Part shown: positions 1 through 6,900 of the stretch, piece by piece | Layout: every line of letters begins with the position of its first letter | How positions within the stretch are numbered: position 1 is the first letter of the stretch | Assembly (NCBI GenBank): GCA_900542945.1 | Contig: UQPI01000062.1 | Location: 1-11,993 of the forward strand | Length of the DNA stretch: 11,993 nucleotides | Direction: 5' to 3' | Source of the DNA: an uncultured Collinsella sp. | Lineage (GTDB): Bacteria > Actinomycetota > Coriobacteriia > Coriobacteriales > Coriobacteriaceae | Notes under the pieces: generated by a model | Told to the model about the DNA's origin: nothing | Databases searched by the model: none | Seen by the model: only the letters and a program-made list of their open reading frames with translations | Translations under genes and position numbers: made by a program

Positions 1-28
1 CGGCCTTTTAGGCCGCGCTTTTGTTTTG
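1..28 (+). terminator. Right part of an intrinsic terminator cut by the window edge
   Basis: The arms CGGCC (1-5) and GGCCG (11-15) enclose the loop TTTTA and are followed by CGC and a T-rich tail (19-28). The right side continues as GGCCGCGC, so the left arm probably began GCGC just outside the window. It would end a plus-strand gene to the left. The stem is incomplete, so confidence is moderate. Confidence 0.5.
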
Positions 29-56
29 GTTCGCGCCATGTGGGGGTGGTGGCGGC

Positions 57-257
57 GTGCATTTTTGCGAGTATTCTGCAATCGAAGGCCCCTGCATACC
101 GGCCTCGGGCAAAAAATCGGGATTTCTCGATGTTTTCTACGAATGATGGGCGGGGTTATGGGCTGACAGCGTTTGATTTGCAGGGATATTTGCGCTCTTT
201 GGCATTTATCGCGGCGCCCGAAGCCCTTGGTTATGTTGAATACTCCTAAAAATGCAC
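57..257. repeat. Element with imperfect terminal inverted repeats and nested pairing (MITE-like or structured intergenic repeat)
   Basis: The left end (57-76) reads GTGCATTTTT, two bases, GAGTATTC. The right end (238-257) is its inverse complement at 18 of 20 positions. Inside, CATACC (95-100) plus GGCCTCGGGC (101-110) can pair with GCCCGAAGCC (216-225) plus GGTTATG (229-235), allowing one mismatch, a short CTT bulge (226-228) and one bulged T. The outer and inner arms nest correctly, so a transcript could fold into one long hairpin with a ~105-nt central part. The reading frames crossing it lack a ribosome binding site and resemble no known family, so I treat it as non-coding. It lies between two terminators. 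No flanking target duplication is visible. It could be a small non-autonomous mobile element, a palindromic extragenic repeat or a structured RNA; the sequence alone does not decide. Confidence 0.5.
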
Positions 258-288
258 GGCACTTAGAGGGGGACCTTCGCGATAAGGG

Positions 289-327
289 AAACCGCCCCGT
301 CGAAGTATGCATTCGACGGGGCGGTTT
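289..327 (-). terminator. Strong intrinsic terminator downstream of lemA
   Basis: A perfect 16-bp stem (AAACCGCCCCGTCGAA at 289-304, complement at 312-327) with a 7-base loop lies 36 bp past the lemA stop codon. Read on the minus strand, the stem ends in TTT followed by CCCTTA, a weak U-tract. The hairpin is symmetric and could also stop plus-strand transcripts. GC-rich symmetric stems of this kind fit a high-GC genome. Confidence 0.8.
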
Positions 328-363
328 ATGCATTTGGCCGATTAAAGATGCGCTGTCAAACTA

Positions 364-915
364 CTAGAACTTGACGGTCGGGGCCTGGCGGGCTGCTTCG
401 GCGGCCTCGAAGCCCTGGCGCTCCTTAAACTGGAAGATGCCGGCAAAGATGACAGCCGGGAACGTCTGGATGGCGTTGTTGTAGCTGAGCACGCAGTCGT
501 TGTAGCTCTGGCGTGCATAGCTAATCTTGTTTTCGGTATCCTCGAGCGATGCCTGCAGCTGCGTAAAGTTGGTGTTTGCCTTCAGATCGGGGTAGGCCTC
601 GGCCACGGCGAAGAGCTGGCGTAGCGCACCGGTCAGCACGTTGTCGGCCTCCATCTTGGCCTCGGGCGTGGTGGCCTTGACGGCGGTGTTACGCGCGCTG
701 ATCACGGCGGAGAGCGTCTCTTGCTCGTGCTTGGCGTAGCCCTTGACGGTCTCGACCAGGTTGGGGATCAGGTCGTTGCGGCGCTGCAGCTGCGTATCGA
801 TGTTCTGCCAGGCGTTATCGATGCGGTTACGCTTGGTGACCATGTTGTTGTAGATGCCGGCGATGGCACAGACAATCACAATGACAACAACGATGCCGAT
901 GATGACGGTAATCAT
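364..915 (-). CDS. lemA: LemA family membrane protein
   Basis: This 183-residue protein matches the LemA family in length and layout. An N-terminal membrane segment (about residues 2-22, Ile/Val-rich) is followed by a helical domain. That domain starts with the family's conserved stretch: NAWQNIDTQLQRR, then NDLIPNLVETVKGYAKHE at about residues 38-70. The C-terminus follows the family pattern (FAGIFQFKERQGFE, then EAARQAPTVKF). LemA proteins are small, widespread, membrane-anchored proteins with the helical part outside the lipid core; their biochemical role is not established. The ATG is well supported: GGAG lies 5 bases upstream on the minus strand (921-924). A promoter is visible at 977-1005 and a strong terminator follows the stop. 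LemA is often next to TPM-domain or DUF2207 genes, but here it stands alone. It is divergent from a TetR-type gene, and the palindrome over its -10 box suggests repression by that protein (inference). Confidence 0.95.
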   Translation of the reverse strand: MITVIIGIVVVIVIVCAIAGIYNNMVTKRNRIDNAWQNIDTQLQRRNDLIPNLVETVKGYAKHEQETLSAVISARNTAVKATTPEAKMEADNVLTGALRQLFAVAEAYPDLKANTNFTQLQASLEDTENKISYARQSYNDCVLSYNNAIQTFPAVIFAGIFQFKERQGFEAAEAARQAPTVKF

Positions 916-962
916 GATGTCTCCGTTTCGAATGGCCGCGGCGGCATGCGCCAGCTGCCGTT

Positions 963-984
963 GGTATAACGCTACTAGTATACC
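963..984. promoter_or_regulatory. Candidate operator, GGTATA-N10-TATACC palindrome
   Basis: GGTATA (963-968) and TATACC (979-984) form a 22-bp interrupted palindrome between the divergent lemA and TetR-type genes. It covers the predicted lemA -10 box (977-982). Size and symmetry suit a dimeric TetR-family repressor. A second inverted pair, ATAACGCT (966-973) and AGCGTTAT (1017-1024), spans the same region. Binding by the neighbouring regulator is inferred. Confidence 0.45.
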
Positions 985-1005
985 CGCAACGTTTTGCCGT
1001 GCCGA
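977..1005 (-). promoter_or_regulatory. Predicted lemA promoter
   Basis: On the minus strand there is a -35-like TCGGCA (1000-1005, 4 of 6 to consensus), a 17-bp spacer and a -10 box TATACT (977-982, 5 of 6). Transcription would begin near 970, giving a leader of about 55 bases with the Shine-Dalgarno GGAG at 921-924. The -10 lies inside the 963-984 palindrome. Confidence 0.5.
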
Positions 1006-1070
1006 ACTTTCCGGTAAGCGTTATGTTTTCGCGGGGTCGGCACCGGGGTAAAACGCGCGAGGTACAGGTG

Positions 1071-1076
1071 TAAGAT
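1071..1076 (+). promoter_or_regulatory. Candidate -10 box of the TetR-family gene
   Basis: TAAGAT (1071-1076) followed by ATGC resembles the TAAGAT/ATAC context in front of the SRP RNA gene later in this window. No good -35 lies 17 bp upstream (GTAAAA). If it is used, transcription starts near 1083. The TTG at 1087 would then be almost leaderless, which favours the start at 1114 or 1126. Confidence 0.3.
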
Positions 1077-1113
1077 ATGCGACAGATTGACGAGTGTTGT
1101 CTTTGCCCTGAGG

Positions 1114-1710
1114 ATGGCGATACCAGTGGACCTTCGCATCAAGAAAACCTACCGCGCCCTGTTCGATGCCTTTACCGAGCTTCTCGAGGAACATCGTTTT
1201 GAGGACCTGACGGTTGCCATGCTGTGCGACCGCGCCATGATTCGCCGCACGACGTTCTACAAGCACTTTCGCGACAAGAACGATTACTTTGCCTTTTATA
1301 TCGATGAGCTCATGTCGGGCTTGCCGCAAAAGCGGGTTGGCGAGGGCGGCACGGTGTCGGCCGACGACGTGCGCGTGCTTCGCCACGAGGTGTTCACCGA
1401 CGCCATGGACCTGATTCTGGCCCACGAGCAGCTCATGGACAACATTTTGGCGAGCAGCATGTCGGGCATGCTGACCAGCATGATTTGCGATCGCATTGCC
1501 CGCTCTATCCGCGAGCGTGTGATGAGTGCGCTAGACGAGGACGCGCTTGCGCCCGTGTCGCTCGACACGACGGCTGAGTTTGTCGCCGGCGGCATTATTC
1601 GGCTCTTTACTATGTGGTGGGAATCGGGCCACGATCTTGAGCGTCGACCTGAGATGGCCGACGTGGTCGATGCGCTGTTCGAGCGAACCATGACGCCGGT
1701 GCATCACTAA
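1114..1710 (+). CDS. TetR/AcrR family transcriptional regulator
   Basis: This protein of about 198 residues has the TetR-family plan. An N-terminal three-helix DNA-binding domain (about residues 8-55) contains the typical stretch FEDLTVAMLCDRAMIRRTTFYKHFRDK, with the helix-turn-helix at about 32-51. A helical ligand/dimerisation domain ends with AEFVAGGIIRLFTMWWESGHD (about 154-175), a pattern of the TetR C-terminal type seen in DhaS-like regulators (TetR_C_8). The ligand cannot be predicted. The start is uncertain. ATG 1114 is used, but its only purine-rich stretch, GAGG, directly touches it. TTG 1087 and GTG 1126 are in-frame alternatives; the GTG lies 12 bases after GAGG and would give 194 residues. 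The gene is divergent from lemA and ends 3 bp before the CCA end of the opposing tRNA gene, with no terminator between them. Likely target: the palindrome at 963-984 (inference). Confidence 0.9.
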   Translation: MAIPVDLRIKKTYRALFDAFTELLEEHRFEDLTVAMLCDRAMIRRTTFYKHFRDKNDYFAFYIDELMSGLPQKRVGEGGTVSADDVRVLRHEVFTDAMDLILAHEQLMDNILASSMSGMLTSMICDRIARSIRERVMSALDEDALAPVSLDTTAEFVAGGIIRLFTMWWESGHDLERRPEMADVVDALFERTMTPVHH

Positions 1711-1713
1711 AAG

Positions 1714-1803
1714 TGGCGGAGAGAGGGGGATTCGAACCCCCGGAACGCTCTCGCGCTCAACGGTTTTCAAGACCGCCGCATTCAACCGCTCTGCCATCTC
1801 TCC
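1714..1803 (-). tRNA. tRNA-Ser(UGA), with encoded CCA
   Basis: Read on the minus strand, the gene opens with GGAGAGA (complement of 1797-1803), which pairs with TCTCTCC (complement of 1718-1724). The D-arm follows, then the anticodon stem CGGT/ACCG around the loop CTTGAAA, giving anticodon UGA. A long GC-rich variable arm (GAGCGCGAGAGCGTTCC region) marks a class II tRNA of the serine type, and the T-arm has the GGTTCGAATCC signature. The discriminator is G (1717) and CCA is genomically encoded (1714-1716). Length is 90 nt. A -10-like TATCAT lies upstream on the minus strand (1814-1819) without a clear -35. It decodes UCA and, by wobble, other UCN serine codons. Confidence 0.96.
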
Positions 1804-1854
1804 GTGAGTCGTAATGATAGCATCGTTTTGAATTTGCAACAGGGAAGGCGAACG

Positions 1855-3636
1855 ATGACGATCACCGAAATCGACGAGAAGTTCATGCGCAAGGCGTTGG
1901 CGGAGGCGCGCGCCGCCGCTGCGGTGGGCGAAGTGCCCATCGGAGCTGTAGTGGTGCGCGACGGCGAGATCGTCGCGAGGGCGCATAATCGTCGCGAGCT
2001 CGACCAGGACCCTTCGGCGCATGCAGAGTTCGCGGCCCTGTGCGCCGCTGCCCAGGCGCTTGGCCGCTGGCGCCTTTCCGACTGTACGGTCTACGTGACG
2101 CTCGAACCCTGCTGCATGTGTGCGGGCCTTATGGTCAACGCGCGCGTGGGGCGCTGCGTGTATGGCGCGAGCGACGCCAAGGCGGGCGCGTTGGGATCCC
2201 TATACGATTTGAATGCCGACTCGCGCCTGAATCATCGGTTTAACGTGACGGCTGGCGTGCTGGCAGACGAGTGTCGTGAGGTGTTGAGCGGCTATTTTAG
2301 TGGGTTGCGTGGCACCGATGGTACTGGCTGCGGTTGTGGGGCCGATCTTGAGGCACATGCCGCTCATGCCGAGGCGCTCGCGTGTGCCGAAGATATCGCC
2401 GTTGAGGCGGTCGATTTTGGTACCGCGTGCCGCCGGCCCCGCCGTGTGCTGTTGGCGATTGATTCCTTTAAGGGCAGCGTGTCGAGTGCACAGGCGGAGG
2501 CGGCGGTTGCCGAAGGCGTGCGCCGTGTGTGGTCCGATGCCCAGGTGGCCACGTTGCCGCTGGCAGATGGTGGCGAGGGAACGCTCGACGCCGTTGCCGC
2601 CTGCGGTGGCGAGCTTGTGACCTGCGAGGTGGCAGGCCCCTTGGGCGAGCGTGTGCCTGCCCGGATGCTGGTTGATGTCGAGCGCGAGTCCGCGGTCATC
2701 GAGATGGCCGAGGCGGCCGGCATCGGGTACTCGCCTTGCACGGAGTCGTCGGCGCTGGCCGCTACAACCTATGGCGTGGGCGAGCTCATGCTTCGCGCGG
2801 TTCGCACGGGCGCAAAGACTATCTATATTGGCTTGGGCGGCAGCGCCACCAACGACGGTGGCGCCGGCATGCTGCAGGCGCTGGGCGCGCGTGTGGTCGA
2901 TGATCGGGGCTGCGTTGTCGCCCCCGGTCTTGCGGGTCTCGAGCAGGTGGCGAGCGTTGATTTGGCGCCAGCGCTGCAGGCTTTGGATGGCGCTCGTATC
3001 GTTGTGCTTTCGGATGTAGAGAATCCACTCGTGGGACGCCGAGGCGCTCTGGCGGTGTTCGGTGGGCAGAAAGGCCTGCCGGCGGATGATGCCGAGGCGC
3101 TGAACAGGTGCGACAGCTGGATGGTCGGCTACGGTCGCTTGCTCGACGCTGCGATTGCCGGAGCTCGAGCCCAGGGATTGTTGCGCACACCTGAGAGCGC
3201 ACGGACATTTGGCTCGGTGCTCGGCGTGCCCGGCGCCGGTGCCGCCGGTGGTCTGGGAGCAGCGCTGTTGGCACTCGGTGCCGAGTTGCGCTCGGGCGTG
3301 GAGACGGTGCTCGACCTCGTGGGGTTTGACGAGCGCGTGCGCGATGTCGACCTCGTCATAACGGGCGAGGGCAATATGGATGAGCAGTCCGCCGCCGGTA
3401 AGGCGCCGGTGGGCGTGGCCCGTCGTGCGAAGCGATATGGCAAACCGGTGGTCGCCGTCGTGGGCGGTCGTGCCGACAGCCTGGATGCGGTGTATGGTCA
3501 GGGCGTCGACTTGGTGCTTCCGATCTGTCGCAAGCCCATGTACCTGGAGCGGGCACTCGATCCGCAAGAAGCCGCAACCAACCTCATCTGCGCCGGCGAA
3601 GCAGCCGCTCGATCCTACGACCTCGCCCGCCTCTAA
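1855..3636 (+). CDS. tadA: Fusion of tRNA adenosine-34 deaminase (TadA) and type I glycerate kinase
   Basis: One uninterrupted frame of 593 residues holds two complete enzymes. Residues ~1-150 are TadA, which converts A34 to inosine in tRNA-Arg(ACG). The zinc deaminase motifs are intact: H56-A-E58 (E58 as proton shuttle) and P85-C86-C-M-C89. After a Cys/His/Ala-rich linker (~151-196), residues ~198-593 are a glycerate 2-kinase of the GlxK/GarK family (ATP plus D-glycerate to 2-phosphoglycerate). Visible motifs are AIDSFKGSVSS (~201-211), LPLADGGEGT (~234-243), GLGGSATNDGGAG (~327-339) and TGEGNMDEQSAAGK (~503-516). The kinase part is ~396 residues against about 380 for E. coli GlxK. The ATG at 1855 is preceded by AGGGAAGG with 6-base spacing; the in-frame GTG at 1804 abuts the tRNA gene and is rejected. 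The two activities have no obvious shared pathway. A single-base assembly error joining two genes is unlikely, because the linker stays open and keeps normal composition. Confidence 0.93.
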   Translation: MTITEIDEKFMRKALAEARAAAAVGEVPIGAVVVRDGEIVARAHNRRELDQDPSAHAEFAALCAAAQALGRWRLSDCTVYVTLEPCCMCAGLMVNARVGRCVYGASDAKAGALGSLYDLNADSRLNHRFNVTAGVLADECREVLSGYFSGLRGTDGTGCGCGADLEAHAAHAEALACAEDIAVEAVDFGTACRRPRRVLLAIDSFKGSVSSAQAEAAVAEGVRRVWSDAQVATLPLADGGEGTLDAVAACGGELVTCEVAGPLGERVPARMLVDVERESAVIEMAEAAGIGYSPCTESSALAATTYGVGELMLRAVRTGAKTIYIGLGGSATNDGGAGMLQALGARVVDDRGCVVAPGLAGLEQVASVDLAPALQALDGARIVVLSDVENPLVGRRGALAVFGGQKGLPADDAEALNRCDSWMVGYGRLLDAAIAGARAQGLLRTPESARTFGSVLGVPGAGAAGGLGAALLALGAELRSGVETVLDLVGFDERVRDVDLVITGEGNMDEQSAAGKAPVGVARRAKRYGKPVVAVVGGRADSLDAVYGQGVDLVLPICRKPMYLERALDPQEAATNLICAGEAAARSYDLARL

Positions 3637-3933
3637 AACCAATCCGAAGTTGATTGCCCTGAGCCTTGCGTCGGACCGTTTGCCTCGAAGTGGTGTTGTC
3701 TGGGGATCGGAGACTATGCACTTCAGGTGTTGACGCTGTCATTCATGTGCCATTAGTAGATTGCTCTTCGTTCAGTTGTTCGCCAATTAATCCTGCCAAT
3801 TAATTACCATTTCGGGCGAAGACGTGGATTATCTCCATGATGGGCCTCTTTGGGCATAATGTTGTCTTTAACTGTCCTTAATCAATAGATCGCTCTTGGG
3901 AAGAGAAGGCGACACCAGAGGGGGAGAAGGGAA
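3637..3933 (+). promoter_or_regulatory. Upstream region of the giant surface-protein gene
   Basis: This 297-bp gap is more AT-rich than its flanks and holds no convincing gene. CAATC (3640-3644) and GATTG (3652-3656) make only a weak hairpin after the kinase stop, and there is no T-run. Promoter candidates for the next gene are CATAAT (3855-3860, 5 of 6 to a -10 box, no good -35) and TTGACG (3730-3735) with a poor -10 18 bp further on. Two direct repeats at 3782-3804 lie upstream of CATAAT. The Shine-Dalgarno is GGGGAGAAGGG at 3921-3931. An in-frame stop (TAG, 3886-3888) precedes the next gene and no ATG or GTG follows it in that frame. Confidence 0.4.
3782..3804 (+). repeat. Tandem direct repeat GCCAATTAAT, possible regulator site
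   Basis: GCCAATTAAT occurs exactly at 3782-3791 and again at 3795-3804, a 13-bp period. AATTAATT in the second copy is self-complementary. TTCGCC (3779-3784) and GGCGAA (3815-3820) flank the pair as an inverted repeat. It lies ~50 bp upstream of the CATAAT -10 candidate, a usual place for an activator or response-regulator site. Function is inferred. Confidence 0.45.
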
Positions 3934-6900
3934 TTGGAGAGGAAAGTTTTCGGCGGGGGGGGGCAGAGAGTCGCTGCTCTCTGCCTTGCGCTGGTTCTCG
4001 GCTTCGGATGTTTATCCGTTGGCGCGACGGCCGGTGTCGCATATGCGGCCACGGAATCGCGGACTGCGTATACTGCGGAGCAGTTTGAGATCACCCAGGA
4101 CGGCGTGACCTATTCGTGCGAGACCACGGATAAGGGCACGGCGGAAATCACATGTATTGTTGCCGACGACAGTGTGACCGCGGTGAGTGTACCCAGCTCC
4201 ATCGCGCATGGTGGCCAGACCTACAAAGTCACCGAACTTTTTTTCTCGTCTGGTATCGTGGCCAAGAACGTTGAGCAGCTGACGCTCCCCGACACGCTCG
4301 AAAACGTGCGCGGATGGTATTTCCGGAAGTTCGTAAAGGTCAAGGAGCTCCATATCCCTGGCTCCATCAAGGACTTCAGTTGCACGCTGCAAAACGCCGG
4401 CTCGCTCGAAAAACTCTATTTCGATGAGGGCGTCGAGAAGATTAGCGCCAACTCGATGGTCACGGGCTGCAAAAGCCTTTCGGAGATCGATCTCCCCTCC
4501 ACCCTCAAAATGATTTCGGGCCCGAGCGCCTTCGGGGGGGCTACGGCCCTCACAAGCATCGAGTTTCCAAAAGATGTCGCCTTCGCCGACACCATAACGG
4601 GCGTGCTCAAAGGCTGCACGTCTCTGACAAGCGTGTCGTTGCCCGCTTCGGTTACGAAGATCCCCTCGCACATGTTTGACGGATGCACCTCTCTAACGTC
4701 CGTCACCGCGCTGAGCGAAATCGAGTCCATCGGGGATGGGGCGTTTCAGAATTGCTCGAGTTTGACCGGCATCGATTTCCCGGGCACATTGACGAGCATC
4801 GGATCCTCTGCTTTCCAGGGGTGCGCCAGCCTGGTGAGCGTGCCCAATCTAAGCAAGGTGACAAACATGGGCTGGGGGGCTTTCTACGAGTGCAAAAAGC
4901 TGCGGGCGTCCGTGGACCTGTCCTCGCTTCAGAGCATTCCGGGCTATGCGTTCTGCTACGCGCCGGTTAAGATCGTGGGGCTTTGCGACAGCCTGCAGAG
5001 TATCGGTGACTGGGCCTTTATCTGGAGCAACGTCGCCGTCCAGCTTCCCGAGACACTTGAGAAAATTGGCAACTACGCCTTCTATGGCGGCACGTTGCCG
5101 GAACAGCTTTCCATTCCGGATTCCGTGACTTCCGTTGGCATGTCAGCCTTCTCGGGCGTAGATGGCGTGAAGGATGTGACGATCGGGCGCGGCCTCACCA
5201 AAATACCCTCGGGTATGTTTGACAAGAGCACGGTTCAAAAGATCACGATCGAAAACAGCAGGGACGACATCACCGGCTCGGAGAACCTCCCGTCCTCTGG
5301 CGTCGATATCGTCTACACACGCGAGTCCATCGATGACAGCGTCGGCGATACCGTGAGCGATGGCAGCACCAAGACCCTTCAGGATCTGGTCGACAAGGCC
5401 CCCGATGGCAAGGAAACCGTCATCACCCTGAAAAAGCACGTGAAGCTCGGCTCCACGCTCACGATTCCTGCCAAGAAGATGATTAAGATCACGTCGGATG
5501 AGCCCTATACCATCTTGGCAACAAAGAATAGCGGCGTCTCCGTACTGGCCAATGTTGCCGAGAGGGCATCCCTCGAGCTGTCGGGGAAAGTGTCCCTGAG
5601 TGGTCGCTACAACAAGGGCGCCATTATTTCTAGCAAGGGAGCAGTTGTGCTCTCTGACGAGGCCGTTGTGTGCGACGGCGCTGCGAGCACCGTCAATACT
5701 GGTGTTGTCGACGTGTCGGGAGACAAGGCTTCGCTTACCATGACGGGCGGCGTTATCGAGCAGTGTGAACTTAAGGACGCGTATTGCGGCGCTGTCCACG
5801 CGAAGGACGGCGCTCATGTTGTCATGAAGGGCGGCGTTATCCGTAAGAACGGAATCGTCGTTTCCGGAGACACTAACGGCTATCACCTCACATCTTCTGG
5901 CGTCATGTTGGTGGGCAATGCCCGCTTCGACATGAGCGGGGGCAGCATCGAGGGCAACAGCGGCTATCGAGGCAGCGCGGTCCTTGCGTACAGTGAGGGG
6001 GAGGGCGATAGCCAAAGAGCCAAGTTCACGATGACTGGTGGTCAGATTTCCGGCAACAGGAGCAGTAAACTGGAGGCGGGGCCCTTAGATCCCTCTGGAG
6101 CAGTTCACATTGAGGACAACGCCGAGTTCACCATGAAGGGTGGAGAGATTGAGAACAACGTTGCGTCTGGCAACGGCAAAGGCGGCGGAGTGTGTGTGGT
6201 CGACCCGGGCTGTCAGGGCGGCGAAACAGGGAATACTGCTTTCACCATGCAAGGCGGGTCCATATCTGGCAACTCCGCTTCCGCCGGCGGAGGCGTCTAT
6301 GCCTATTCGAATGGCGTCACGCTCAGCGCGGGCAAGATCGAGGGTAATACTGCTCGGAGCATGGGCGGCGGCGTGTATAGCGAAGGCAACGAGGCTCATG
6401 GCTATAGCACGCTCCGCATCGAAAACGCCCTCGTTGTTGATAACCATGCGGATAAGCAGGGCGGCGGCATGTGGTTCTGCCCGACCGGAGATGCCAAGGT
6501 CTACGTCCAGGACGGCGGCCTGATCGCCAAGAACACGGCTGATGAGGCGGGAGACGACTTCGTCTTCACCGGCGCCAAAGACGCCAAATACAAACTGACC
6601 TTGGCCAACCGCGCTCCGGGCGGCGGAAAGGTCAGCTGGTACAGAGACGGTGGGCTGTTTAAGCCCTACGGCACTATTGCGGCAACAAACCCCAAAATCC
6701 CGCGATTCTCGCCCGATGGCGACAACGGCGATCCCCTGTCCTTTACCGACGCCACGCCGAACGTCGCGCTTAAATCTGTGATGAGCGAGGATGTGTATAA
6801 CCTCGGCGGCGGTCAGACGTCGCTGACGATCTCCGGCAATACGGCGCCGTTGGGAGGCGGCGTCGGCGCCAACGGCGGTGTTGTCATCGGCAGGTCCGAG

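Noticed and set aside
40..249. Small plus-strand open frame of 69 codons at the left edge
   Set aside because: It has no Shine-Dalgarno and no recognisable family, and it overlaps the inverted-repeat element, which explains the sequence better.
289..327. Hairpin as a CRISPR or attachment-site repeat
   Set aside because: It is a single perfect GC-rich stem just past a stop codon with no further copies in the window, so a terminator is the simplest reading.
1804..1854. Upstream GTG start for the TadA fusion
   Set aside because: It begins immediately next to the tRNA end with no ribosome binding site. ATG 1855 has AGGGAAGG at good spacing, and TadA homologues start there.
2200..3642. 480-codon open frame on the minus strand over the kinase
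   Set aside because: It is antisense to a well-conserved glycerate kinase, and the translation resembles no family.
3985..4014. Lipoprotein signal (cysteine at residue 26 of the surface protein)
   Set aside because: The residues before the Cys (GFG) do not fit a lipobox. A standard AYA|AT cleavage site follows, and the protein has its own C-terminal wall anchor.
4534..4540. G7 tract (and T7 at 4238-4244) as further slippage switches
   Set aside because: Both are shorter than tracts that usually switch at high rate and lie within well-formed LRR codons. They may mutate occasionally, but nothing suggests selection for switching.
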